64,000 nucleotides of DNA from Vespula vulgaris. Taxonomy: Eukaryota; Arthropoda; Insecta; Hymenoptera; Vespidae. A program made the position numbers and the translations under genes. Where the stretch lies: NCBI RefSeq assembly GCF_905475345.1, contig NC_066589.1, positions 7,061,501 through 7,125,500 on the forward strand, given 5' to 3'. This document shows, piece after piece, positions 1 to 14,600 of the stretch. Position 1 is the first letter of the stretch; each line of letters opens with the position of its first letter. The notes beneath the pieces were generated by a model. It worked only from the letters and a program-made list of their open reading frames with translations. It ran no database searches and had not been told where the DNA came from.

Positions 1-1533
1 TTACTTTTCCACAAGTAGGACAAGTAAGTGATTTAGTATTTTCAAAAGAATGTTCCTTCTTAATCTCTCGTGAAGAATCTCCAAGACCAATTATAGAGAG
101 ATTACCAGACTGCATAGAAAGTTGTGTTTGTGCCATTACATAGTTATTATTTTGATGCAATTGCTGATGGCTATGATAAGCTTCTATAGTGGGGAAAAAT
201 CTAGAAAATAATAAAGTTCTTCATATATGATTATACTTGTTCATATGAATTATTATTTTTTATTAATTTAATAAAATACCTATTACAAAGGGAGCACCAT
301 GTATTCATTCCTATTGCGATAGATTCACCTAAATGATCACGCATTCTATGCTGCTTTAACATTTCCCAACTGACAAATTTGCGATCACACTGATGACACT
401 CTTTTACTATTTCATCAAAATCTAATGTAACTTTCAAATGATTAGTACCTTCATGTTTAGCCAAATCTTCAACTGATTCAAAAGACATAGGGCATTTTCT
501 ACATGTATATTTACGTGGACAATGCAGTTGCATGTGTTTTATCAAGCTCTCTCTCGTTCTACAGATAAAATATTATCCTTTGTATTAAAAAAAAACTATA
601 ATTGATAATAAATTATATACTCACTTGTAATAACTGTTACAAGGCGCACACCACCATTTTGATGTTAAATTTTCTCTACCTTTTAGTTCCTTACGATCAT
701 TCATAGTTAAACTTCCTGTCAAAACTTGTTCTAGAATACTAGTTCGTTTTTCTTCTTTTTTCATACCAATTTCTTCCTTAGAAAACTCACTTTCATCCTC
801 CATATGTTCAAGAATATTAATACCAGTTTGTTTATCTGTTGCCATATAGAATTCATTCTCAGATATTGTCTTTGAATCCGTACTTTCACATGTTTCATCT
901 CCAAGAAATGTTTCTGAATTTACTTCTTCAATTTCCACTTCACATGGCAGTTCACTCAATGTCTCAATACAACAGTTAGATTGATGTTCTCGATTAATCT
1001 CAGTTGGCATCGAAGAACTTTCAAGAGGAAGTAACGATGGTAATGGTACTAATGGCGGTGGAGCTCTAACTTTTTCTGTGCAGAGTTGTGCCTATGAAAA
1101 ATATTTTACATAAATAATTATTTTAGATATTATATATTATAGTTTGCTGTTACGTCTATATACATATCAATTACTATCATCAGAAAGACTATTATGATTC
1201 GCATACCTGGCAAGGATCAGGAGAATTTTTCATAGCTTCAAAAAATATCTGTACAGATTCAACATCCTTATAAGTCAACAACTTTACATGCATACTTTTG
1301 TAAACATTAAGACAATATTCTCTAAACTCATAAATATCATCCAAACGTGCTGCACAAAACTGACAAATTTGTTTAGGCAGTGGATCTGTTTTATATACTA
1401 AAACTGGTAAACAAGCTCGTAATTTTTGCGCCACTTTGCGTTGCACTCCTTCATTGCCAAATATTGGCAACATCTCGATTTTCTCCTCTGAACACAATCT
1501 ACATGCATTCTCCCACTTGTTAACCACAGCCAT
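1..1533 (-). CDS. ZAD-domain C2H2 zinc-finger protein (5' part, runs off the left edge)
   Basis: Probable nuclear DNA-binding transcription factor of the arthropod ZAD family. Inferred coding exons are 1207-1533, 625-1091, 280-558 and 1-170. The start is the ATG at 1533 (MAVVNKWENACRLC). Residues 11-75 form a ZAD (zinc-finger associated dimerisation) domain with Cys pairs at about 11/14 and 57/60. An acidic, Glu/Ser-rich linker follows. Then come C2H2 fingers: CAPC...HMQLH (its codons split by the 559-624 intron), CRKC...HEGTNH and CHQC...HRMRDH. A fourth begins with WCSLC but is cut by an intron. Phase continues across 1092/1206 and 559/624. The last join needs the AG at 171-172, because the AG at 184-185 leads to an in-frame stop. 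After that junction the sequence lacks finger histidines until a new TCPTC at the window edge, so an unseen exon or a degenerate finger is possible. The specific family member is not recognised. Confidence 0.82.
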
Positions 1534-2037
1534 TTCAAATAATTCAACGTGTAATTATACTATCGTTTATATATATTTCTGTAATACAAAGATAAGATAA
1601 TAGAAGAAATATTAACACGTATTTCTTCGTTTTTCGAGATTATCCGTTTATGATATAGATTGCAAACAAGTCACGAATTAGGTTAGTTGGTATTCCACTG
1701 TAAGCAATAACGGTCAAATACATAAAGCGTTCTAATACGAGCATATTTTTAGTTAAGTCTGCATTAGTGTTATTTAAAAAAGATATTCTGAGAAAAATTT
1801 ATTGATTCGAAAAGTCAAGATTTTTCTTTTATCATCTTACTTTCACCTTAGGTCTTTTCGTCCGTTCAGGACGAGCCTGTCGACTACAACGATTCGAGAA
1901 AACCGGTTTCGGACGTAACCGCTTATGTTCAAGAATATTGCTTAATATTGTCGTCAAATGCACGGATGTCTTCAAAAAGTGCTTTACGTTTTTGTACAGA
2001 TATTTTTTTTATTGTTAATAATTTTTTATTCTGTTAA

Positions 2038-2040
<3 letters not shown>

Positions 2041-2098
<58 letters not shown>
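2041..2098. repeat. Poly-T homopolymer (58 nt)
   Basis: An uninterrupted run of 58 T on the plus strand. It could be the A-tail of an old retroposed copy inserted in minus orientation, but no recognisable body or target-site duplication is visible, so it is scored only as a homopolymer. Confidence 0.9.
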
Positions 2099-2101
<3 letters not shown>

Positions 2102-3441
2102 ATAATACAAAACTTGTTCCTTTCTGAAGTAATTGCATTATGGTCACTCGCATGTGTACGTTCAGTGGTTTTCAAATTAGAATTTTCTAATAATTGTTAA
2201 ATTAATATTTTATTAGATAATTTAAAATTCATCATAAAATGTATAAGTTATATAATTCATATATAACTAGCAAGAATTGTTCTTTTTACTGATAAAAATA
2301 TTACAGATATATTTTAAGAGAACCTTCGAATAATCATCAAAGGCACGATTATATTTAAATTCGAAATGATTTATTTTCTACTTATATTTCTTTTACATAA
2401 CTTTAATATGATTTATTTTAAAAAAGAGTAAGGTTTAAAAATATATGTAATTTGATTTACCAAAATATATTTTTAAAATTTAAATACACCACATACACAT
2501 AAGACACCATATAGCCAAATGGTGCACGTCCGTATTTTAAAAGGTAGTTTGCATGTGTGAAAGTATTGATTATAAAATATATCTAGATAACTTTGTAAAT
2601 GCGACTAAATCTTTTTAAAAAATGAACTCATAACTTTATAAGGATTTCCATGTTTTACAATATATTAAATGGTTTCACAGAATTTCTTGTTTTGCTTATA
2701 AATAAATTCTATTAACTAAAAATACCAGCATTTTTAATTTACCCATAATATATATATATATGTATATATTATTATTATTATTAATTACAATGTTCTATTT
2801 AATAGAATCGAAATTTTTTATATGAATGCTGGAATATAAATAAATGTAGAATATTTTATATAAAATTTTATATGCAAACGTATGTTTAAGTATTTATTAT
2901 ATAATTAATTCATCCATTTTTATCCTTTCGCCACATAAAAATGCATATTATCACATAGATAAAACTAACAATTGTACAACAAATGCATGTACATAATAAA
3001 CTAATATCTCCATTAGAGAGTTTGATAAAACAATTTTTCATAAATATAACTATATATAAATGATTATAATTATAATCTTTTACTCTCTTTTGTTTCTGCA
3101 AGTATAAAAATAATCAGACAGCAGCTGTTCTGTGTAAATGTTATATTAAATACATGTGCATTGGGGAGAAAGATATTTGTATACAATATATACATTAACG
3201 CAGTAGTAAAAATTATTCACTTCTGAGAAGGTACGAATGTTCGAATATGCTGACCATGGAAAAATTCTAAATATTTTTTTTACAACTTTTTACAAAATTC
3301 ACGAATATTAAAATAAAATTGAAAAAATAGTAATGTATAATTTTGCTACCTATCACCATGTAAACAAAAAATATACTACACACATAAATTGTATGTATAT
3401 ATGGTATATATAATACTCCAATTTCAAAAGTTTAATGTATG

Positions 3442-3442
<1 letters not shown>

Positions 3443-3490
<48 letters not shown>
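3443..3490. repeat. TA dinucleotide microsatellite
   Basis: Near-perfect TA repeat of about 48 nt, followed by a second shorter TA tract near 3503-3519. Confidence 0.9.
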
Positions 3491-3493
<3 letters not shown>

Positions 3494-4651
3494 ATTGTAT
3501 GTTATATATATATATATAACCAATTTTATTAATTTAATATAATTAAATTTCTATAATAGACAGTTTTCAGATAAATATTTTATATTATGTTATACAAGAT
3601 AGTATAGATAACTAGAACCAATTCGATAAATCTATAAATATTAATCTTAATAAAAAATAATTTAGATGAATATTATATAGTCAAAAGATAACTATAATGC
3701 TTTTGAATGTTGTAAATTATTTAGTTTCAACACTATTCTTAATTTTTCTAATAAGAAGATAAAGAATTCAATAATTTATATTATACTGTATAAGTAAATT
3801 AGAGAAAATATCAATATAGAAATTTACTTGAAGACTATGTTATTTAATATAATTAAATTTGTTTTATTATCATCTATTACATATGTATATTACGGAAAAA
3901 ATGATAGATGACGCTAAATTCACAAAATTATAGATGATAAAATATTTTAAATCTACATTTTTAATTAAAATTAATATTTATACAATTATCTAAGTAGTTT
4001 TAATTATGTAAACAACCCTGTATAGTACAGCTTTTATAACAAGAAGCAGTGTTGAATTATATTTTATATATATATATATATATTTTTTTTTTACATTTAA
4101 GAATAATTTTATACAGTAATGAAAAAATAAACTTGATGTAAAAACATCTTTCTCTCTGTAATTATCATCTTCATAATGAAAGTACAGATATATAAAAAAT
4201 TATGCTGTACAATTGATAAAACTGTATCAATGAATATTATGTAAATGAATGAAGCAATATTTTCATTTACACACAAATATTATAATATAAACTATATATT
4301 TTTCTGGATAAATATTCCAGTCAAATCTTAATATAGTGCATCATACGCTTGAATAACTACTCACAACCGAATGAGGAGCTTAGCTAATACAAACTAAAAG
4401 TAACTTGGGTTAAATTATGTTATATAGATGAATCCTTTAACATTTAGTATAGTATAACAAAGCTTTACAATTTTAAAACAATGAATAATACATTAAGCAG
4501 AAAAAGGATAATAATTTTTTTCTTTATCTAATACATTGAATAACAATTACATATTATCATATTAAAAGATATAAAAGAATAAAGAATCTTAAAAACTCTG
4601 AATTATATATCTCTTTTGCTTGAAAGACAAGTAAATTTGTATATATTCTTA

Positions 4652-5634
4652 CTACCTTGCAGGTACAGCTGGCATTTTTTCTAAAAAGTCTTGTTCTATT
4701 ACACTTTCCAGTTGTGTATTATTGATAGGAGCACAAACGTTATTTGATTTACGACTGAGCCTAGTAAAAAAATGATGTAAATCTTGCAAGGAACGTATTG
4801 AATTGGATGTTAAGATCAGTTCTCCTGGAGTTATCTGTGGGACAGGTGGTCCTTGCTTGTACTGAAAATAGAATTACATAAGATCTTGTAAAATTAGATC
4901 ATACAGTTATTATTGTATTATTTTTTTCAGGATTTATTCTTTATAAAATTATTGTGATAATTCTACGTTATTTAAAACAAATTTAACTGATAGAAAATAC
5001 ACACAACCATATATAGATATGTATACACAAATATAGTTATTGGTATAGCTGTAAAAATAAACCAAATGTATATATCTCTCTTCTCTTCTACTGTGCCAAA
5101 ATAAGCATGTTAGTTACTAAATTAATACAATTGAAACAGTGATAGTGGCACTTCCTATACCAATCAATAAAAATTTACTGCATTATTTTTATTTATAGTA
5201 TTAATAATTTATAATGACATCAAATAAAAAAAAAATAATATAATCAAAAAACCAAGAAATGTAAAACTTAAAGGAATATTGTGAAAAGAACTTAAAATAG
5301 AAGATCTATATGAGTGTGTGTCTGTATGAGTGTATATAGTATGATAGTTAATTGAACACATTTGTGTGTAATAATAAGTAAAGAGTATACATATCCTACA
5401 GACAGTCAGTGTGAATGTGCTCATGACAATGGTTAGAATGAAGAATATCCTTTATTGCATCTTCTATTTTATAATTTTAACAGACGGACGTAAGTATTAC
5501 ATATTTAAGCAAAATTTTACAAAAAAAAAATTAATAAATATAAAAAATACTAATTTATTGTTTCTAATACAAAGTGTCTATCAAAAAGTATTTTTAATAT
5601 CATGTTAAAATGCAAACTTATATTTACATATTTT

Positions 5635-5667
<33 letters not shown>

Positions 5668-8600
5668 ATTTTTAATATTTATTTAATATATATAAAGTAT
5701 ATAGTATAACAAATAATGATACATCAAAGCATACCAGTCAGTAAAAACTTTTTTAATAGCTTTAATTTCAGTTGATTGATATTAATTCTAATTAGGCAAA
5801 TGAATACTATATTAACTTCAATACATAATAACTCAAACCTATATTAATTGTTTCATTGAATATGTTAGTTACAAATTAGTATGTTATATAAAAATATGTT
5901 GTAGAATACAAAGAGGACAGAGACTACAATCATGAATTTTATGAGGATGCATCAATCGATTATATACACAGTTGGGGAGATCATCCACAAAATGCATTAC
6001 AAGATGATTTCTACATTTTAAATGATATAGAAGATGAAGAATTACAGAACGATATGTATCCGGATATAAATGATTTCTCCATTACATTTGCTGACAATAA
6101 AAACTCATTTAAACGTACTAATTCACTTAATAATCAATTGGATTGGTATAAAGTGCCTGAAAAAGTATATCGTTATACTAAACATCGTATTCCTGGATAT
6201 GATTATGACGAATTTGATTATTTTGGCATAAAGAGTTCCAAAATTTGTGATGAAAAGTCAGTATGGACTCACTGTCTCTGTCAATTTACATGCAAAGAAC
6301 CTAATATAGTAGATTGCTATACTCCATGCAAAAGTGGATGTGAATGCAAAGAAAATTATGTATTTGATGAGAAACAACAACAGTGCCTATTACCTGAAGA
6401 ATGTTCTTCCAAACAAGAAGACATTATTTATGATAAGTGAAACTTTATAAAATATTTGATCTTTATGTTTAGTGATAACTGAAAATAACCATTCTGTATC
6501 TTTTATGAATTAAATAGTTATTAAGAAAATGAATACCTTGTTATCCATAAGCTTTGCTATCCTTGTTATGTGTGGCACAAAATCAGAAGAGAGATTATTA
6601 TTATTTGAACATCCTACTGCAGCATCTCCAACAAATGCCCATCTATACCTGTTAAAATGAACAAAAGAAATTAAGTATAAACATGGTAGGACATCAATTC
6701 ATATTTTCCCTACTTTTATCTTTTTATGTTATAATAAATGATACTCACATTTGAAATTGTGGTAATCTGTGTGCTGGAAGTAATAACACAAGATCTAATA
6801 GTTTAGCAGCAGCAAGTTGTAACTGTAACCAGTGTGGATGACCATGAGCTTGCAGACCATTGCTAGCATTTATAGCCCAAGAAGAATCCAAAACAGAGAT
6901 AACTTTTATATGTGAACTATTAAAACAAAAAATTTATCAGTAAATAATATTTTCTTTCTATCAATTATTTTTATTTGCATACTGATTTTAATAACACTGT
7001 CAAATGATAACAACATACTTATATTAAAGTTTAAACAAAACAAAAAAAAAAGAAAAAGAAAAAAAGCAGAAAAAACAGAAACTCAAGGGTTCTGAGCACA
7101 ATACATTGGTAATATATGTAAGCATCATTAATATGTTTTGCAATATTTTTTGCACTTAATGGTTATTAGCAATAATAATGAGAAACTATTTAAATAATAA
7201 TTATTATTTTTACCATCTACTGTCATAACTTATAATTTTTATACACAACAGCATACATAATGACTTAAATAGGATTAATGTATTAGCATTATATTATCTC
7301 CTTGAATTTATGTTTAAAAAAAAAAAAAATACATACATTTACATAAAAGAGGACAAGATCAATGAAAAACACATTAGCCATGTAATTACCTGCTTTGACG
7401 ACTGATGTCCCAACACCAATCAAATTCATGGTGGCATCACAAATCCCATCAAATCGCGAATGCCATAACAAATTCAAAAACAATATGTTATTAGGTATTT
7501 ATCCATGTTAGAGGAAAATTATGTAGGCAAATTAGGATTGGACTGCAGCATACGGGTTTGGATGTTAACTTCTAATGTATAATCCAGAAGGAAACAAAGA
7601 GCTACATTTTAAATATACTATTATAATTACTTGATCTTTATATATTTCTATTATTAAACAAATGCTTTTATATATTGAACGATATTTTAGTGTATGTTTT
7701 ATATTAATACTATATAAGTGGTAAGTAATATTATATTTATATGTAAAGAAACGTATAATTAAATTTAAATAATTTATATCAATCTATGTGTGATGCATTT
7801 ATGTACTATGCATAAAAAAAAGAACTATAAATAAATAAAATAAAAAATAAACAAATTGTTATATGATATAAATTTTTATCTTTCTGATTGAAAAATATTT
7901 AGCTTCCAACAATCGTATATATTAAAATCCATCATGCATAAAGAGCAACATAATTATCCCACAAGCAAACATTTCATTCCAGATGCTATGAATATAAAAA
8001 ATTTCAGAACATACCTAAATTCCTCACTGTCTGTGTTTAATTCATGTTCAATGTATAGAAAGACTTGTACAAGTTCACTGACTATAACAGGCCATAGAGA
8101 AGTAGCGTGTTGTGGTGACATTCGTAAAAGTAATACTCGAAAACACAGAAATACTTGTGCCTGAATTGACGGTATCACTTGTGGTAGACGTAGACTATCA
8201 GCAAGTCGTTCTAATAAAAATAAATATATATAACATTCTATTTTTTTTAAAAACTTAAGCATATTGAATATATTGTACAACCATATATACCTTGAATTTC
8301 TGGCATATATTTGTGATATTGATCCATCTCACTACATAAAATTACAAAAGCCAATCTCTTCAAAAGTTGTGCTTTTTGTTCATATTCCTGTTCTCTTGTG
8401 GAAAAAATACTAATACCGCTACTTTGTGCCATTGAAACGCGATCTAAATAATAAATATTTTTATATAAAAATCTTATTACATCATTAAATTTTATAAAAA
8501 ATAAAAACTCTACATACTCATTAAATCTCGGAAAGTAGTATTATCATGTGTCATTAGATTATCTATAATCGTTCTCCAATATGGTAAACATGCAGGTGTC

Positions 8601-11600
8601 ATTTGAAAGAATGCAGGATCAAGTAATAAATCAAGCACATCCTTACGCCAAGCTTTTCTAGTGTACTGATATCCGGAAAGAGAACTTAGTAACTGAGAAC
8701 AAGCAGTAAATGATGCAATATTTTTCATCCTAAAAGTAAAAAAATATAAATTTAATTATTAAGACTTCAATTTACTTTTAGATTATAATTCTATTAAACG
8801 TACGTATGATTTTTAAGATACGGTGTAACATTATACATAAGATTCGTAAGTAACGTAACAACTCTTTCTTTTTCTTGTGAGCCGTAACTGACGTCTAATA
8901 ATGGTGCTAATATTTCAGCTAAAACTGCTTGTGCTTGAACACTATAAGCTACATTTGGAGGTGTACCTGGTGTTACTAAAACAAAAGAAAATTATTTTCA
9001 ATGATTTTTATAAATCGTGAAAGTTATAATATGAAGATTTTTAAATTACGTACCAGCACCATTCTTGCCTTCTTTGCCTTCCGAAGAACCTTCAACAACT
9101 TCAAAAACATCTTCACGTACAGCTAAATTCCTTCTTAACCATGTTGTTTGTTCTAAACATGCTCCAGCTATTTGTGAACATGATTCAATTAACTGGAATT
9201 CAATAATTTAATATTTATTATATATAGTAAAATATACATGAAAAGAAAATAAGAAACTGTGAACTTTACAAATCACTTATTACCTTTGCAGATACATCTT
9301 GTAAGTCTCTAATATCTTTTTTCTCCTGCATGGGAGGGCATTTTTGTACGTATTCATTTAAGATTGCTAATAATAGAAATTGAGCAGGTGCTGTTAAGGA
9401 TAAACCATCTTTCAATAAACCTAGTAATGATGCCCATGATTCAATAAGTGACTGTGAAGCATTACTTTGCATGTAAACATAGAGTAATTCTAACACAGAA
9501 ACTTCTAATGAAAAATCTTGCTTAACACCATGAATCGGAGGTGGTGTCTTTACTACTTGATGTACTGTTTGAACTAATGTATCAATTGGTATAACACGTA
9601 TGGCACTAACTAAATGTACCATTACTTGTTGATTTGGACAAGCTTCTGGAAGTACCTACATATACATATATATTTATATAATACCATTAATTGGCATATA
9701 TTTTTGAAAATTTTTAATAAAATTAAAATTTAATAAATATAAGAATACTTAATATATACTCAGTACTCATATAGACCAATATAAGAAGAAAAATTTTAAA
9801 CATACTGCATTCAGAAATATAATAATAAGAATGTAACTTTACCTTCTTTGAACTAGCAGTAGATTGTCGCCTTTCATGCCAAGCAACTGCAACTGCAGCA
9901 AGAAAATTTACTCCATGATGGAAAGATATAGGTGATAGAAGTTCTAATAGTTGATGCTTCACTATCCTTGGACTGCCAACTACACAAGTTGCTTGTTCAC
10001 TGCATTAAAAATAAAAACGATAAAATAAATATTGATATAATCATAATAAATAATTTTGTATAAATACGGATATTATACAAACTTGTCTTTTGTAGCTAAA
10101 ACAGCTTGCCATAAAGTTGAAAGTGAAGCAATTATTCTTGGTAAATGACTTAATGCTGTTCTTCTTGCATGTTGATGTAATTCATTTGCCCCATTTTTTT
10201 CTTTTGATGTAAGTTCCTAAATATATTAAATTAATGATACAAATACAATTTCTATTAAATAATTTATTAAAATCACATGAAATAATTTTATATATTTATC
10301 TTACCGACGAAAGCGGACTTGGCATAAAAACATGAATAAGATTACTAAAAATCTGTCCAGGATTTGCACCAGGTACACCAGTTTGAACAGTACCACTTAA
10401 TGGTTGATTAAATGAGAAACCAATTTGTTGTGACGTATCCAGTAAACAATAATGAAGCAAAAATGTTAGTGCTTCTAAATGTGTTACTGTATAATCAGCA
10501 GGTAAGCAACATTCAACTGTGCTTATATCTTGCAACTTTGAAAGCAGAGTTGCTTCTTCACTGATATAATAAGAAGCTAAATGCTCAATATTATAACATA
10601 GTTGATGAATCACTGATGTTACTATGGATGTTAATGATGAGCCCATAAATGGCAGGCTAGATGTAACAAGAGTTGTCCAATGTTGATGCAGATGTCTCAT
10701 ATGTTCCTAAAGTAATATCATAATTAAGTGAAAAAAAAATTTATTTCTATTACATATTAAGTAATATTCATCAACATTTGTTACAAATGATATATAGGAC
10801 AAACCAATTGTAATGCACTAAGAATGCTGTTAAGAAACATTGATTGTTGTGGTATTGGAATACCAGGTACATATTTCAAGCTATTAGCTGTTAAGTTTGA
10901 AACAGATCGAGTTGGGGTACTTGGAATAGATGATGTCATAACACCAATTTCTTCTCCTTTTTGTATGCTACATTGATGCTCTAACATTATCAAGGATAAC
11001 AACAACCTAAAAAACAATAATACAGTATAAAAAACAAATATATTATATTTCAAATGGATTTTTTAAAAATACTCTATTACCTTAAAAGTTGTATTTGAAA
11101 AGCTTCAGTATGGTCACTTGCTCTATATTTGCATTTATTAATTTCATTTTCTATAATTGGATCATTAAACGATATTATTTCTTCTGTGAATGTAAAGATT
11201 TCTTCATTTTCTTTATTTGCATTTTTCATACTCATCACACTTGATACAAGACAATGAAGTGCAACTTTTTGAACTTTGCATTTAGCGAGTAAATCGACTA
11301 TATAGCAACTAAAACCTTTTCCAGAATCTCGTACAATATGAATTAGTTCAGAGAATATTAGAGTTAACAGTTCTGCACTTGCAAGTTGTACCTTTAAAGA
11401 AATAAAAATTAATAAAATAATTAATATATATAATTTCGTAATATATCATACTTACTTGTCGATTTCCAGAAATTTCTTCTTGTGTAAGTCTCATTTGTCC
11501 TAAATTAGGATAATAACTTCTAGCAAAATAAAGACAGACACTAATTAAAACCTCCAAATACATGCTGCTTCTATAGGCTGCTATAAATTCTGTATAAGCT

Positions 11601-14600
11601 ATATCACCATGAAAGTTTCTTCCAAATACACTTTTTCTATGTCTAGCTAGTAAATTTAATAGTGTTGTATTTTTTGTGGCATTAGCGACACCAGTTGTTG
11701 CTGCACAACACAGAAACATTCTAGTATTTGTTATAAGTTCGTTTCTCAATGTACGTAAAGCATATAAGGTTCTTGTTGAATCATATACTCCACAATAAAG
11801 AAGCATATGAGAATGAAGATTGTGAACACCTACTCCAGAATTGCGATTTGCTTTTACATTATGTTGCATAACGTCATCCGTCTACAAAAAAAATTTCATT
11901 GTAAGAAAATATATATTCAAAAGGGTTAGTAATTTTAAATTACTTACATTCTTACTAGTTTCAACATCACATATTTGCATTACTCGATCAAGAACTTCAT
12001 TCAATATTTCTTCCACAATACTGGTGGTACTAGAATTACTGAAATATTCTTCTGCAGTAGTACTTAAGTCAATATCACCTTCTTCGCCATCCATTGTCCA
12101 ACTAGGAACTTCAGCACTTGTTTCAAAGCTTCCTACATCATGTACATCATAGCCTGTTGTAAATTCATTAGTACTTTGATATTTGCCTTTTAAAATAGTT
12201 CCTGCTACTTCTCTTGAACCACCTGATATCATAATATGTTCCTTTTTCGTCTTATTTTGCTTGTTGTTTATTTCTGGACTACTAGAATCAAAGCTGTTTG
12301 TAATAGAATCCAATGACGAACCTATGTCGCCATTCATTTTTTTTAAGGTATTTTTATCCTTTCCTTTGAGACTTGAATTTGCAGATTCAAAGAGACTTTC
12401 ATCAAGACTAGCTGTAGAGCCTTTATCAAAATCTATTTTCCTAAATCTGGTAGCATTTTTTAATATTTCCGTTGTTAAATTTGATTTTTTCATACTGGAA
12501 AAAGAATCATCCTCTGTTAAGGAATCATTTGAATTTTCGTTACAATTTATTGACAGAGGATTTACAAATACTGAAATTTTACGATTGCCAGAAATACTAG
12601 GTGGAACTTCTAATTCCTTCATAAACTGATTTCGTTCAGTAACATAATGGTTACAATTATCGCCAGTAGCTAACGTCGTAACAGCAAATATCCTTTTTAC
12701 TTTCACAGGATTTATAGATTTTTTTTTCTTTTTTTCCTTTTTTGATTTTTTATCTTCATTCATGCTATCACTAACATGATATATAACATTACCATCTACA
12801 GAACTAATCGCATATATCTTAGCAGCACCTTCTGTATCATCTTGTATTTCAGATTTTTCTTCAACAGGATCATTTTTTGTTAAAACAGTATTACTATGTT
12901 GTATACTAACATGAAGAACACTCATACGACATGTAGATGGATCTAATAACATAGTTAATAATGGATCCAATATACGGGAAATATCTCCTCGCATAAGTGA
13001 ATGAAGAAGCCACGATTGTGCAAGTAATTTCAATGGTGAGTTATCTGATAACTGAAGATTATCTAACATTTTTAACAAGGACCTGAAATACATTTATCTC
13101 GATATTAAAAATTTAATACAATTATTCATGCTAAATAAAACGTGTTCGATCAATTTTAATATTTAAAATTATAAAAATTACTCCTTACTGGTCGAATGCT
13201 CGCAAGCAACCACGTAGTCTAGGATTTGTTTCAATTTCTCGTCCAAGGTGCCATAGGGTAGCAAATCTATTGAATGCTTCTATCTTTTTCTCCATGTTAT
13301 CAGATGCGAGTGCAGATCCTATTACATCTTCAACAGCATCACAGGAATCATGCAAAGCATGATGCAATTCATGCATTAACTCAACACATCTCATCCTGTA
13401 TTTATGAGCAGGTAATTCACCAAGATGATGCCACAAAGAATTTGCTAATACCTTAAATCAAAATATACTTAAATAATAATAATTTATTATTTCATTAAAT
13501 AATCAAAGTAATGCTTACCTGAAATACGTTGGTATACTGTATTAAATAAGTTATATGCCATTGTTTTAATAATGGTATCATAACTACAGTCGTTACACCT
13601 TCTCCACTTTTTGGATATATTTCTATATCACTATGTGCCTTTAACAATGCTATTAAATCTAGCAATGTTGCAATACTTGTTAATTGTAATGTTGGTTGTT
13701 TTCCTAGCCAGCAAGCACAAACAATTAAGACCTTTAACCAATCAGGAAGGACAATTGCTCCTTTTGGTTCATCTTCCAGCAATAGACCATCTCCAGAAAG
13801 AAAATATTTTGGAAAAGTTGATAATTCAACAAGTAAAGTTGATGCAATTTTAACAGATTCTTCCCATTCGGATTGAGCTATTGTATCAGTATATGAGTGA
13901 AGAACGTCAAAACATTTAATGTCTTCAACAACAGATACATCTTGACTGAAGAACCCAGAATCTTCTAAATTTAATCTAGAGTTCAATAGAAGTTCTAAAT
14001 AATGCATTCTTTCATTAAAACTTTCTCTAGGACAAGAAATTAATAAACTATCAAACATATTCTGTACAGTTTTATCTTTAGCAAGTACTCTGTTACTAAT
14101 TAATTTGACATAAAAAATTTTATATTGACGTAAACATTTTTCCAGCATCGAATGTTGGGCTTGAAATGCTGAAGACGTTTCTCTTATTAAAGAATTTATA
14201 GAATCCATATAATTGTACACAGAATTATGTTTTAATATTGTTGATTTTTCTTCCGACGCATTTTTCTCTGTTTCTTCAGAATCTGTCTGTATATTTTCCA
14301 TACTTTTATTTCTTGATAATAATTTAAAATCTTCATTAATTATTACTGAAACATTAATGTCGTCAGTTTGTGTTACAGAAGCATCATTCAATTTAGAGAT
14401 ACTTCTACTTCCTTTCTTCTTAGATTTTTTTTCAGTTCTTTTAGTAGTACCACCAGAATTTGCTCTTCTTCTAAGATTTGGACTTTTTTCATTATAAGAA
14501 CTACTCATAGTATCTGCTTTATTTAATTTACTATCTGACTGACTTTTTTCCAATGGAATTGCAATCAAAGAATTATCATTGCTACTTGTAGTAGCATTAT

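Larger units (their letters stand above)
1534..4651. other. Intergenic stretch between the ZAD gene and the DOP1 3' end
   Basis: No gene is supported here. About 1540-1960 lies just upstream of the ZAD gene start, is less AT-rich near 1850-1930, and probably holds its promoter. A poly-T run occupies 2041-2098. The rest is AT-rich with a TA dinucleotide tract near 3443-3490. The part nearest 4651 is presumably the DOP1 3'UTR, inferred from position only. Confidence 0.6.

Noticed and set aside
1958..2200. 80-codon plus-strand open frame
   Set aside because: Its middle is the 58-nt poly-T run translated as phenylalanine. No conserved feature.
7289..7483. 64-codon minus-strand frame in a DOP1 intron, with a CAG-GTAATT donor-like site
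   Set aside because: No acceptor that leaves an open frame, and DOP1 splices cleanly from 8015 to 6916 without it. At most a decayed repeat.
11841..14497. Several plus-strand frames of 60-148 codons (11841, 12183, 13274, 13611, 14213)
   Set aside because: They are mirror frames of large DOP1 coding exons on the minus strand.
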